This document shows positions 26,129 to 35,245 of a stretch of 64,000 nucleotides of DNA, in pieces. How positions within the stretch are numbered: position 1 is the first letter of the stretch; every line of letters starts with the position of its first letter. Origin of the DNA: Shewanella sp. KX20019 (GTDB taxonomy: Bacteria > Pseudomonadota > Gammaproteobacteria > Enterobacterales > Shewanellaceae); NCBI RefSeq assembly GCF_016757755.1, contig NZ_CP068437.1, forward strand, positions 5,208,001-5,272,000. The letters are read 5' to 3'. The notes under the pieces are model-generated. The model was not told the DNA's origin. It saw nothing but the letters and a program-made list of their open reading frames with translations, and did no database searches. A program made the position numbers and the translations under genes.

Positions 26129-26527
26129 GTTGTTAATTTCCTATTTTAGTTTGCGTTATATGGCTGATATGCAGGCAAAACTAAAATAGATAGATGACAG
26201 TAAGGTGACGTCGAGATTTGAACTAGCAGAAAAAGGCTGTTTTTCAACAACTTTGACCGTGAATGAGCTATTTTGACTACCCGTTACAGCTGTTAGCTTT
26301 AACCCTTAATCAATTAAAAGGCCGAGCCAATATCGGTTAAGCTACTGTATAAAAAGAAATATACTCAAAAATACACACTTAACCTTGTCTGAAAATGACC
26401 TAAATATTAAAAAAAACTCCCCAACGCTGAACATCCATTGAGCCAATTTGACTACTTAAAGGATCATACAATCGTCATAAAATAGCAGTACGTTAGACGT
26501 AATACTCAGCTCATAAACAGATACAGT
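26129..26527. other. Divergent intergenic region with direct repeats
   Basis: Apart from the PhoB box, two 17-base direct repeats are seen: TGAGCTATTTTGACTAC (26264-26280) and TGAGCCAATTTGACTAC (26439-26455), identical at 15 of 17 positions. They could bind a regulator of the downstream GGDEF/AraC pair. I find no convincing -35/-10 pair. Confidence 0.45.
26194..26211 (-). promoter_or_regulatory. PhoB box upstream of TonB receptor/phytase operon
   Basis: On the minus strand the sequence reads ACGTCACCTTACTGTCAT: two 7-base half sites (ACGTCAC, CTGTCAT) 11 bases apart. It matches the pst promoter box (CTGTCACCTAACTGTCAT at 60410) at 15 of 18 positions, and the known CTGTCAT-type Pho box. Confidence 0.75.
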
Positions 26528-27409
26528 ATGCATAAATTTGTTAGATCAAAGTTTACCCTCGGCATCGCGCTATTTAGCGGAATATTGCTCAGCCTTTGTC
26601 TATTACAGGCCGATACCAAAGTTAGCAGTAACATTGATTGGCTTGATGTAGCTGCAGAGGGCGCTTTATTGCTACTTGGATTGAGTTGGCTTGCATTAGT
26701 ATTACAGGCTCGGCCTGGTGGTATAGTCACTCAGCTGCTTATCTTCGGTCTACTGGGCTATAGCTTGGGCTGCTATATGGATCTGCTCGATGAGTTTTTC
26801 ATAAACCACAGCCTCCCCACTTGGTTTGCTTTTCTTGAAAAATTGCCCACACCTATCGGCTTACTTACGCTAACTTGCGGCTTATGGCTGTGGCGAGAAG
26901 AGCAGTTCACTATTAATGAGCAGTTACGCACTCGAGAGCAGTTTTTCCGCCAGCATAAACTCGTTGACAGGGTCACTAAGATTTATGATGCCCGGGCGAT
27001 ACGTCACCAAATAGCACTCAACGGCAATAACGCATTAAGCTTGATCATGATAGATATCGACAATTTTTCAGAGATAAATCAGCGTGACGGCTTTAATCAA
27101 GGGGATAAATTGCTCGCCAATATTGCGCAGATGCTCACTTGCCAACTTCGTTCCCAAGATCTTGTCTGCCGCTTTGCAGGCGACCGTTTCATTATTTTAC
27201 TCCCCAATTGTTCAGCGCCATTCACGTATGCTATGGCGGCTGAACTGCAACGTGCAATCGTGCATTTGGGCTGCCAAGCTAGCAGTGCTCATATTCATTA
27301 CAACCCACAAACAGAAAAGCAATCACTGGATGTCGATAGCTTAATCAGTCAAATAAATAAAGAGATGGAGCGCGTCAAACAAGCAAGAACTTGGCCCCAG
27401 GCCGTTTAA
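26528..27409 (+). CDS. Membrane protein with degenerate GGDEF domain
   Basis: A 293-residue protein. The first 125 residues contain about four membrane segments. A short coiled coil (residues 125-150) leads into a GGDEF-fold domain (about 150-285). The metal-binding strand IMIDIDNFSEINQRDG is kept (Asp176), but the signature GGDEF reads AGDRF (217-221), so diguanylate cyclase activity is unlikely; it could bind GTP or act as a sensor. The AraC-type gene starts on the base after its stop, so they are translationally coupled. Confidence 0.8.
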   Translation: MHKFVRSKFTLGIALFSGILLSLCLLQADTKVSSNIDWLDVAAEGALLLLGLSWLALVLQARPGGIVTQLLIFGLLGYSLGCYMDLLDEFFINHSLPTWFAFLEKLPTPIGLLTLTCGLWLWREEQFTINEQLRTREQFFRQHKLVDRVTKIYDARAIRHQIALNGNNALSLIMIDIDNFSEINQRDGFNQGDKLLANIAQMLTCQLRSQDLVCRFAGDRFIILLPNCSAPFTYAMAAELQRAIVHLGCQASSAHIHYNPQTEKQSLDVDSLISQINKEMERVKQARTWPQAV

Positions 27410-28441
27410 ATGCAATCCATAGCTTATGCTCAAGATAAATGTATTGATAGCCAGCTACTTATAGCCAATATCGTGGCAACGTTTGAGCATAGACAGCTCG
27501 ATGTTGAGCGCTTATTGAAAGGTACCGGGATTTTCAGGCAGGATTTGCAGCTCACAGACCATAAGATTAGCCCCTTGCAGCTCATGAGCTTAATCGACAA
27601 CGCTTTAATGCTATGGCCCGGAGAGGACTTAGCGTTTTTAATCGGCCAGCAGTGGTTACCAGTACAAAGTGGAGCTATCACTAATGGCCTTTTTTGCTGC
27701 AACAGCCTTGCTCAAATGCAACGCTTTTGGCACCAATATCACTGGTTCAGCCAACCTTGGTTGCAAGGGTGGCACTGGCGCACGAAAAGCGTGCAACACC
27801 TATTGCTACAGCTAGATATAGGTGCCCAGCGCCAGCAACAGTTCTTTACTGAACTGAGTCTTTCAAGCTTAGTTTCAACCTATAAAAAGCTGACCCATAA
27901 AGCATGGCAAGGTCATTTTTCCTTACCTTATGCCGAACCTAAGTTACTCGATCAGTATTATAAATACTTAGGCCAAGACTTATCATTTAACCAACCTATC
28001 TGCGTCATTAGCTACGATGCAATAACAGCACAGTCCTCATTCGAACTGGCAAATTCACAGGGCTTAAAACTCGCACGGCAACAGCTGCATCAACAAAGGC
28101 AAGCTGCCGAATATCAAATAGGACTTCCCGCTGCTATCCGCTTACTGCTCACTAGAGCTAAAACACGCTGCTACACACTTCCGCAAATTGCAGAACACTT
28201 AAACCTCAGCCCAGCAACATTAAAACGTCGACTCAAGGCGTACGACATCAGCTTTCAGCAGCTGCAAGATCAAGCTAATATGCAACAAGCTATCTTCCTG
28301 TTAGCCGTATCAGGCGAAAGTAATTTAACCATCGCCAAGCAGTTGCACTTTGCTGACAGCAATAACTTTAGGCGTTCATTTAAGCGTTGGACCGGACAAC
28401 TCCCCAGCCAATTTAAATATTGGTTGAGCCACGTTAACTAA
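27410..28441 (+). CDS. AraC-family transcriptional regulator (arabinose-binding-like N-domain)
   Basis: A 343-residue regulator of the OruR/ArgR-like group. The N-terminal 220 residues match the Arabinose_bd-type domain (LKGTGIFRQDLQLTDHKISPLQLM...). The C-terminal 100 residues carry the AraC helix-turn-helix pair (LPQIAEHLNLSPATLKRRLK and NLTIAKQLHFADSNNFRRSFKRWTG). The start ATG immediately follows the TAA of the GGDEF-like gene, so both are made together. Effector and target are unknown. Possible binding sites are the 17-base repeats at 26264 and 26439. Confidence 0.88.
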   Translation: MQSIAYAQDKCIDSQLLIANIVATFEHRQLDVERLLKGTGIFRQDLQLTDHKISPLQLMSLIDNALMLWPGEDLAFLIGQQWLPVQSGAITNGLFCCNSLAQMQRFWHQYHWFSQPWLQGWHWRTKSVQHLLLQLDIGAQRQQQFFTELSLSSLVSTYKKLTHKAWQGHFSLPYAEPKLLDQYYKYLGQDLSFNQPICVISYDAITAQSSFELANSQGLKLARQQLHQQRQAAEYQIGLPAAIRLLLTRAKTRCYTLPQIAEHLNLSPATLKRRLKAYDISFQQLQDQANMQQAIFLLAVSGESNLTIAKQLHFADSNNFRRSFKRWTGQLPSQFKYWLSHVN

Positions 28442-28457
28442 TCCTAATAGCGTTTTC

Positions 28458-28577
28458 TCACCGACAGCCATCTTGCGTCTTTAACCGCTTGTTCAGGTAT
28501 GGCCAAAGGGCACTTAAAATCACCAATACAACACCAATTAGCGCGATGCTATTAGGCATTTCATTAAAAAGAAAATA
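28458..28577 (-). pseudogene. 3' remnant of a DMT/EamA transporter gene
   Basis: On the minus strand an open frame ends with TGA at 28458-28460. It reads as the last helix of an EamA-type permease (FLFNEMPNSIALIG, then VVLVILSALWPYL) with a basic tail. The upstream nine tenths of the gene is absent: the frame meets the truncated MerR gene head to head. A deletion spanning both 5' ends explains this. Confidence 0.6.
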
Positions 28578-29027
28578 GGCCTATTAAAACCTTCTGCACG
28601 CTCCGACTCTAACTATCGACTTTACTCGAGTAAAGACGTGCAGAGAATAGAAAAAATTGCCTCCTATAGAGAAGCTGGACTATCTCTTGAGTCCATTGCC
28701 GATATCCTTGACTCAAACGAATCAGAGTCGGCAACTGTACTCGAAGAAAGGCTCATAAACCTAAACAAAGAGATTAGTCAGCTGCGCCAGCAGCAACGAG
28801 TTGTAGAGATGCTAGGTCATAATTCTCTGATCAGAACCGCCAAAACCATGAATAAGGAGCAATGAGTCAATATTCTCAAGGCATCAGGTATGGATGAGCA
28901 GGCCATGCATAAGTGGCATATCGAATTTGAGAAGGATCTGCCAGAGGTCCATACCGACTTTTTAGAATCTTTAGGCTGTACCACTGAAGAGATAACTGAG
29001 ATTAAAGCCTGGTCTACTCTAAAGTAG
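28566..29027 (+). pseudogene. MerR-family regulator, pseudogene (5' truncated, internal TGA)
   Basis: The frame reads into a MerR-type wing and helix (GLLKPSARSDSNYRLYSSKD, then VQRIEKIASYREAGLSLESI), but the start codon and first helix are missing. After KTMNKEQ comes TGA (28863-28865), and the same frame continues VNILKASGMDEQAMHKWHIE to a TAG at 29025-29027. I recall a tryptophan at this point in related proteins, so TGG to TGA is the probable change. Two independent lesions make the gene dead. A GTG at 28638 with no ribosome site is not a credible start. Confidence 0.8.
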
Positions 29028-29040
29028 ACTAGGCTTTAAT
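29001..29040. terminator. Bidirectional terminator with an 18-bp stem
   Basis: ATTAAAGCCTGGTCTACT and AGTAGACTAGGCTTTAAT pair over 18 bases (one G.U) with a CTAA loop. It ends the MerR remnant and the convergent siderophore operon (stop at 29085). Confidence 0.8.
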
Positions 29041-29084
29041 CTCAAAGCTGCTTTACTTATCAAAATGAATAAACCAAAAGCAGG

Positions 29085-30326
29085 TTATTCTCTGATAAAA
29101 AACCGCTGGGGTGGAGCGTGCATTAAGAAATTCTGATGCGAAATATTCCATGCATATGCCCCCGCATGGGAGAATACCAAGTAATCACCCACTGCAAGCT
29201 GCTCTACATATTGCTGCGTCGCCAACACATCTTTTGGGGTGCACAACTGCCCAACCATGGTGACTAATTCCGACTTGAGGTTAGCCGTGGTAATCTTAGT
29301 TTCAGCTTGTTCCAACTCGATGCCAATGTCTTTTGCTGCTAACACAAAAAAGGGGTGGTCGTGAGCTTGCGCCGCAGGCGTTCTAAAGTGATGAGTGCCA
29401 CCATGACCGATGGCAAACCATTGACCATGATTTTTTTTAATATCCAGTACCTGCATAACATAGTACCCCATCGCCGCCGTCACAAATCGACCACACTCGA
29501 AGCGAATATTCACCGCTTCCATCTGGTTTTGCTTAATTAAAGTCCCCAGCTCCGTACAAAAACATGCCCAGTCGAATACCTGCTGCGGATCGCTATAGTT
29601 AACCCCCACACCGCCCCCGACATTTAGCATCGGCAGATTCAAACTGTATTTCTGGCACCAGTTTTTAAAAGTTGAAAAATACAGCTTCATTAGCGCAAGG
29701 TGACGCTCAGCATCGAGCTGATGCGACATCAAATGAAAATGAAAACCTATCAGTTCCACCAGCGGATTACCTGCTACCGTGGGTATATCTCTCACCATGG
29801 TAATTGCCGTATCGAGTTCACAAGCATCAATACCAAAAGGAGTTGGCTTGCCTCCCATCGTCAGCCGCGTTTCGGCTATCCCCTCCAAGGAGATATTCAT
29901 CCGCAATAGAATGCGGCAATGACGCTGTTTCTGTATGCATAACGCGGTGATCCGCTGTAGTTCAGTTAAGCTTTCCACATGGATAGCATCCACATTGAGA
30001 TCAATCGCTTGTGATAACTCAGAGACTAACTTTCCGGGTCCACCAAAGATCAATGGTACTTGTGGTTGGCATTGGTGGATCCAGTTAAGTTCACCTCCTG
30101 AAGCGGCTTCAACGCCATCAACTATCGGCGCTAATACCTGTAGCACTTCGGCTTCAGGGTTAGCCTTAGCAGCATAATACAGCTCACAGTTACTCGGCAG
30201 CGCGGCCATCATTGCACTTGCATGATTTTTTAGCTGCTCAAGATCATAAATATAGGCACACAGTGGCGCTTGTGGATCTTGCTCCGAGGCCAAATTGGCA
30301 ATGGCATTAGCAATTTTTTGCATCAT
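29085..30326 (-). CDS. pvsE: PLP-dependent decarboxylase of siderophore synthesis (PvsE-like)
   Basis: A 413-residue fold-III PLP enzyme of the diaminopimelate/ornithine decarboxylase group. The PLP-binding lysine is in ELYYAAKANPE (about residue 54); GFHFHLMSHQ, MLNVGGGVGVNY and FECGRFV are the other PLP-site motifs. In vibrioferrin synthesis the homologous PvsE is thought to decarboxylate a serine-derived unit to give the ethanolamine part. The ATG pair at 30326/30323 overlaps the TGA of the upstream NIS synthetase gene, and GGGAG is upstream. It is the last gene of the five-gene pvs-type operon, followed by a long terminator. Confidence 0.88.
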   Translation of the reverse strand: MMQKIANAIANLASEQDPQAPLCAYIYDLEQLKNHASAMMAALPSNCELYYAAKANPEAEVLQVLAPIVDGVEAASGGELNWIHQCQPQVPLIFGGPGKLVSELSQAIDLNVDAIHVESLTELQRITALCIQKQRHCRILLRMNISLEGIAETRLTMGGKPTPFGIDACELDTAITMVRDIPTVAGNPLVELIGFHFHLMSHQLDAERHLALMKLYFSTFKNWCQKYSLNLPMLNVGGGVGVNYSDPQQVFDWACFCTELGTLIKQNQMEAVNIRFECGRFVTAAMGYYVMQVLDIKKNHGQWFAIGHGGTHHFRTPAAQAHDHPFFVLAAKDIGIELEQAETKITTANLKSELVTMVGQLCTPKDVLATQQYVEQLAVGDYLVFSHAGAYAWNISHQNFLMHAPPQRFFIRE

Positions 30327-32242
30327 AAACTCCCAAGAGCATCGACATCACTCACAAGGGGTGTGTAAGTGGCTAATGGTTGATTGTTTTTAAATCCACG
30401 CTGATCTTGTAAATCACTAAGAGGATTCGCCAGTTGGGTATAACTCGACAACCGATCAGATTTTTTAAACAAGCGGGTGCTCAAATTATTCTTCGATGGA
30501 ATACTCTCTCCCTGAAGGAATCCTGCAAGCTCTGGTTGCTGCCCCTCTACCTGTTGCCATTGCTCGACAACACGGGCTGCGATTAGCCAAAGCTCTGTTT
30601 CTAACACCTGATCGCCAGCGGCTAAATGGAACATCGCCTCGCTGACATTATTAATCAGGCTGCAATAAGCCACTCTATTCCACCCCTGTTCTCGGCTATA
30701 GTAAACCGAGTTCATCGCCTCCTCTGATAACTCACTTAATAGCTGTTGCGGCCAGAATTCTGGCAGTAACTTCGTCCCCTCTAGATCCCTCAACCAGATA
30801 TAGGCCGGCAGATCATTTTCAAATCCAATAACGGTATTTTGAAGGTGTGGCTCAAACGCAACCCCACGTTTAAAAAAGAAGTGGAATACTGCAGGCAACA
30901 GAAGTTGCACATAAGCCGCAAACCATTGGCTGGCTGTCTGCTGGTAACTTTGCTGGCGACGCTTTGCTATTGCGCGAAGTCTAGCCTCACAAACACTATT
31001 GCCTTGGTGATCCCAGCCAAATAACGCTCCGGCAACTTCAGGTTGATACAGCTCTAGTTGCGCCAACGGTATCCCCTCACGGTATAGAATACCGAAACAC
31101 TCAGATACCATCTGACTTTGAGAGGAAGCGGAAGATTGCTCCCCCTCTAAGCGACTAAGATCGAGTGTGCTAGCAGCTGGTTCCGCCATCAAAGAGAAGT
31201 GTGGGTAATGCTGCTGAACATCACTGGCAACCGCCATTAACACTCGACTCAAGGCCACTGCGCTTTCAAGCTCATACCAGGCATTTTTACGCACACAGTT
31301 AGTCAAACGAACATGAATAGAGAACTTAATGAACTGATTGATATCGGCTGAATAGGTGGTTCTTACCGAAGACGTTGGGTATATATCGCTGCCCATTTGC
31401 CCCATGGGTTCAATTAATCCTAATGCTATTGCTTGCTGCACCAGAGGTTGCGCTAGAATTGTTTTCACCTCCCAAGGGTGACAGGGATAGAGGTTAGCGT
31501 TATCGGGTTTAAGCTTATTGATCCAATCCATGGGTTGCACAGCAGTACAGTGCATCTGCCTAATCAGGCTAGGGTCGACTTTAAACCAGTAGAGCGGAAA
31601 ATTCGCTTTAATTTCAGGGGAACAGGCCAACATATCGTCAAACGACACCCCGTGGCGACTCTTAGGGCTAGGGTGCATAGCATGGCCCCAAATTAGGCTC
31701 TGCTCTGAGTTAATTAAACTCATCGCCGCACTGTCGCTCCCCATGCTTGAGCCTGAAAATACTTTGCTATCCAACCGCTGCAAGAATGCCTGAGTCACAG
31801 CAATACTATTGTCTATTTGAGCCAGTAACTCATCATTAAACGCAGTATTCGTTAGCTTAGACAGATGTTGCAGCAACAACTTAATGAGCTGTTCTGCACT
31901 ATATAACTGCCAAACTGAAGCAGACTTTTTAACGTAAAGTTGACTTGAAAAACGCACACGTCCTAACAAACTGACTCTATCAGCCACTAATAACAATATC
32001 GCAGCTGACTCAGGTAACTTAATACGTATTTTTTGCTGGCCTTGCGTTAAGCGTTGCGACAACGATAGCGGACAATCAGGCTGATTGTCGTTAAAGTTGA
32101 CCTGTTTCCGCACGATGGCGAACTCTCTCAAATAACAATTAAGCAAACAACCTATCGCATTGGATTCGGCTTGGTCTCGATAAACCTCTACTCCATATTG
32201 GTTGCTAACTTGTCGAGCCTTACTCTTTGATTGGATCAACAT
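30323..32242 (-). CDS. pvsD: NIS siderophore synthetase, IucA/IucC family (PvsD-like)
   Basis: A 639-residue NRPS-independent siderophore synthetase. The ATP-binding motif MHPSPKSRHGVSFDDML lies at about residues 188-204, HPWE near 250, TSSVRTTY and KFSIHVRLTNCVRKNAWYE near 290-320, and the C-terminal FhuF-like/IucA motif FEPHLQNTVIGFE near 470. These enzymes adenylate a carboxylate of citrate and condense it with an amine or alcohol. Gene order matches pvsD. It overlaps the MFS gene by 23 bases and has an AGGAGG site. The tail (last 60 residues) is low in homologous signal. Confidence 0.9.
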   Translation of the reverse strand: MLIQSKSKARQVSNQYGVEVYRDQAESNAIGCLLNCYLREFAIVRKQVNFNDNQPDCPLSLSQRLTQGQQKIRIKLPESAAILLLVADRVSLLGRVRFSSQLYVKKSASVWQLYSAEQLIKLLLQHLSKLTNTAFNDELLAQIDNSIAVTQAFLQRLDSKVFSGSSMGSDSAAMSLINSEQSLIWGHAMHPSPKSRHGVSFDDMLACSPEIKANFPLYWFKVDPSLIRQMHCTAVQPMDWINKLKPDNANLYPCHPWEVKTILAQPLVQQAIALGLIEPMGQMGSDIYPTSSVRTTYSADINQFIKFSIHVRLTNCVRKNAWYELESAVALSRVLMAVASDVQQHYPHFSLMAEPAASTLDLSRLEGEQSSASSQSQMVSECFGILYREGIPLAQLELYQPEVAGALFGWDHQGNSVCEARLRAIAKRRQQSYQQTASQWFAAYVQLLLPAVFHFFFKRGVAFEPHLQNTVIGFENDLPAYIWLRDLEGTKLLPEFWPQQLLSELSEEAMNSVYYSREQGWNRVAYCSLINNVSEAMFHLAAGDQVLETELWLIAARVVEQWQQVEGQQPELAGFLQGESIPSKNNLSTRLFKKSDRLSSYTQLANPLSDLQDQRGFKNNQPLATYTPLVSDVDALGSL

Positions 32243-33392
32243 CCTGTTCTACCTCCTTGTAAAAAAGCACTAACCCGACTAACGCACAGCCGCAACTTAA
32301 TGCAGCCAGCAAGAAGGGGAAATTTAATCCTGTGACTTGAATTGCACTACTGGCACAAATACCCGCTGCGACGCCGGCCCACTTCCCCCAAGCATCGAAC
32401 CTTCCGAAAGATAAACCCGCATCACGCTGCTGAATTTGACGACTCACAATCAGATGTAAACCATTGAATATCAGCAACATTCCAAAACCAAACAACACTC
32501 TAAAAATCAATAACCCCACGCTATTAACCAGTAAAAACTGCCCAACACATGCAAGACATAATAATGAAAACCCTATTTGCGATTGCAACTTTGCAGGCAT
32601 AGATAGCGATTTGATATTAAAAGAAAACAATAAGTACACTAGGTGTGGCAGGCTGTAGTAAAAACCGCTTAAGGCATCCGAATTGACACCGAGCTGTTCG
32701 CTGTAGGGCAAGAAGTAAGGAAAGGTAACCACCATAGAAAAGCAGAAGAAGAATTGTAGCCAAAGCACCTGCGAAAAACCTGGGGTTGTAGCCTCATTCA
32801 CCGCCACGGATTGACGAGCAACAGAGCTTATTTTCACGCTACCTTCAGCGTTATCACGTGGCAAGAATAGGCATAGACCAAACGCCATCAGCGGCAGTAA
32901 TGCTAACAATCGATAAAGTGTTAAAGGGTCATCAATATGGGAGAAAAAACCCAAAATGACAGGCGCACTGACTAAGGCCAGTCGCGCCGAACTTTGCGTT
33001 AGATTTAAGTTACTAGCTAATGCCTTTCCTTGGTAAAAACGACTCAAATAGGCGTTGGATGCGGCCATGGTGCCACCGCAAACTCCTTGTACCATCAAAC
33101 CTAAAGCGAACATGGGCACTGAATCTGCAAAACCAGACAGAAGAAATCCTAACCCTAAGCCGAATTGCGCTCTCAGCAATGAGGTCTTCTTGCCATATTT
33201 ATCGGCAAAACGTCCCCACCACGGCGCAGAAAAAGCAGTACATAGCGTTGGTACAATGAACATTAACCCGATGAGGTAGTCGGATTCACTGCCGCCTAAA
33301 CTTACCATCATTCTAGGTAAAAATAGTGGCATGCCTAACGCGGTAAATGCCGCTAAAAAATGACAAAATAGCACCACTGCAATCACTCTCAT
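32220..33392 (-). CDS. pvsC: MFS siderophore exporter (PvsC-like)
   Basis: A 390-residue major facilitator protein with about twelve membrane segments. The MFS signature between helices 2 and 3 reads WWGRFADKYGKKTSLLRAQ (residues 58-76), and a cytoplasmic loop of about 25 polar residues divides the two halves. It lies between the two NIS synthetase genes, overlapping the upstream one by four bases and the downstream one by 23. The same position and family as the vibrioferrin exporter PvsC make export of the finished siderophore across the inner membrane its likely job. Confidence 0.88.
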   Translation of the reverse strand: MRVIAVVLFCHFLAAFTALGMPLFLPRMMVSLGGSESDYLIGLMFIVPTLCTAFSAPWWGRFADKYGKKTSLLRAQFGLGLGFLLSGFADSVPMFALGLMVQGVCGGTMAASNAYLSRFYQGKALASNLNLTQSSARLALVSAPVILGFFSHIDDPLTLYRLLALLPLMAFGLCLFLPRDNAEGSVKISSVARQSVAVNEATTPGFSQVLWLQFFFCFSMVVTFPYFLPYSEQLGVNSDALSGFYYSLPHLVYLLFSFNIKSLSMPAKLQSQIGFSLLCLACVGQFLLVNSVGLLIFRVLFGFGMLLIFNGLHLIVSRQIQQRDAGLSFGRFDAWGKWAGVAAGICASSAIQVTGLNFPFLLAALSCGCALVGLVLFYKEVEQDVDPIKE

Positions 33393-35245
33393 GCCATTAC
33401 CTCGCTATCGGCTATCTCTTTATCTGGCATATCTTTGACCGCGATCTCTTTGACAAGGAGTGCTTCCGTTGCAGGTTCGCAAAATGCCGCCAGTAAAAAA
33501 TTAGGCGCGCTTTGGCCGTAAAACTTATTCACGTCAGTGGCACCTGAATCCGCTTTACTGAGCAAGCTGCCGGAGCTGAGTAGGTATTTAACCGGTAAAT
33601 AGGGCTGGCTTAATAAGTAGTGACGCGCATAGTCTGTCTCAACGCCGTCCTGCTGCAATGCATCCAGTTCACCGACTAAATGACTCCTCAGTTGATAATA
33701 CAACTCCGGTACTGGAGCCATCCCGTTTGTTGCCATTGCTTCGATGATGGCTGCGATATCAAGCTGCAAGGTGATGGTGGTGAACATCTGCGCCAACGCT
33801 TCATCGTCAGCGACAAAAATTCTTTGATCGATAAGCTTATCCACTCTATGTTGCGCCAACTCGGCAGCAGATAAACTCGCCTCATAACGGTTCACCAGCA
33901 GCCTTGCTGAATCGTTGTCTTTCATGACTAAAGACAAACGTTCACCATCTTTGTAAGCAAGAATGGCATTTTGTTGATTAGACTCTAGCGCTACACCGTA
34001 CTTGAGCCAAAGACGCAGATGCACCTTTAACATAAGATCCAGATACTCACCGAACCAGCGCTGCCACTGTCCCTGATAGTATTGATCGACTAAATGTTGC
34101 AAATACAGACGGCCATCAGGCATTGGGCTAGCCAATGCCGCCACTGGAACCAGCTGCTTACATTGCATATTCGCAGAGTAGCCGCGAACGATATAAGCAA
34201 AAAGCTTACTATCACCAAGGTGCCCGCCATGTTGCTCATCGACATGCTCTATGCGGGTCGCCAATACCTTGTCCCGCTTAGCAAGCATCGACAACATCCG
34301 CTCAAACCAATGACCGTCGTACAAGGTGCTGGGCTTAATTGAACGAATATTTTTGGCTCCCAACGTGGCCATCAATAGTGGAACTTTAATGTGCAAGCTT
34401 GGAAAGTCAGCTAATGCCAAGGTGCGAACAGAGAGACTCGCTTGTACGGTTAATGCCGTTTTGGGAGCGATAACAACGCCTTCGGGCAGACACTCTAAAC
34501 TCTTCGCCGTTAAAGGGTGCACTGGAAATAACTTATGCGTCACAGCCAAAAACTCTTCAAGTCCAACATCACTCATACTTGGCCAGCATGTTGGCACGAC
34601 TGAGGTCAGAGTCACCAAATTGGCTGGAGCAGCACACCAATTAAGCTCAAATTTAGCCGCAAACTCAGGGGCATATAATGCTAATGCATCAGTATCAAAG
34701 CCAACTTTTGCCCGTGCTGTAGGGTAATAAGGGTGATCCAAGTAGGAGGCAATTTGGTCGCTAAACATCAGGCTTTGATGCCAACTTTCAAGTTCACCAA
34801 ACGGAGCAGCTAACTCACTCCGCTTGGCGTTATATACCTGTTTACAGCTGACATGATGCGTCGTAGCGCAATCGGCTTCTTGAATGTAATTTAGAAATAA
34901 CCTCTTAGATCCAGGCGGTAACTTAGTTGAAAGTACAGTAAGCCAAGCTTTGTAACCCTGACCATAGAGAATGGCTTCTTTATTGCTCACATCATGACTT
35001 ATCCAAGCGTCAGATTCGGCTCGCCATGACTGCATGTAATGACTCGCAGCAATTGGCACATACATAATTTGCGAGCTCAGATGGCTCACCTTCAACCATG
35101 ACTCAGGAATCGCACCACGCCAATGTCGCATTAATTCCTGCGGTAATGAGCTAATGACTTCCCCTTTTGTGACCAGTTCACAGACATTCTCTCTGAGGCA
35201 TGCATCAATAATACGCTGGCTTATATACTGTTTAGCAGTAGACAT
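33389..35245 (-). CDS. pvsB: NIS siderophore synthetase, IucA/IucC family (PvsB-like)
   Basis: A second, distinct IucA/IucC synthetase of 618 residues. The ATP-site motif is YLDHPYYPTARAKVGFD, with SIRTLAL-type and SLHIKVPLLMATLGAKNIRS motifs in mid-protein and the C-terminal GVALESNQQNAILAY. In vibrioferrin synthesis PvsB and PvsD join the citrate core to its partners. Start is ATG 35245, sharing one base with the TAA of the ATP-grasp gene (TAATG) and preceded by GGGAG. The GTG at 35260 would overlap that site. Confidence 0.9.
   Translation of the reverse strand: MSTAKQYISQRIIDACLRENVCELVTKGEVISSLPQELMRHWRGAIPESWLKVSHLSSQIMYVPIAASHYMQSWRAESDAWISHDVSNKEAILYGQGYKAWLTVLSTKLPPGSKRLFLNYIQEADCATTHHVSCKQVYNAKRSELAAPFGELESWHQSLMFSDQIASYLDHPYYPTARAKVGFDTDALALYAPEFAAKFELNWCAAPANLVTLTSVVPTCWPSMSDVGLEEFLAVTHKLFPVHPLTAKSLECLPEGVVIAPKTALTVQASLSVRTLALADFPSLHIKVPLLMATLGAKNIRSIKPSTLYDGHWFERMLSMLAKRDKVLATRIEHVDEQHGGHLGDSKLFAYIVRGYSANMQCKQLVPVAALASPMPDGRLYLQHLVDQYYQGQWQRWFGEYLDLMLKVHLRLWLKYGVALESNQQNAILAYKDGERLSLVMKDNDSARLLVNRYEASLSAAELAQHRVDKLIDQRIFVADDEALAQMFTTITLQLDIAAIIEAMATNGMAPVPELYYQLRSHLVGELDALQQDGVETDYARHYLLSQPYLPVKYLLSSGSLLSKADSGATDVNKFYGQSAPNFLLAAFCEPATEALLVKEIAVKDMPDKEIADSEVMA

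Noticed and set aside
28638..28865. Intact-looking 75-residue MerR-like ORF
   Set aside because: Homology extends in the same frame before its GTG and beyond its TGA, so it is part of a pseudogene.
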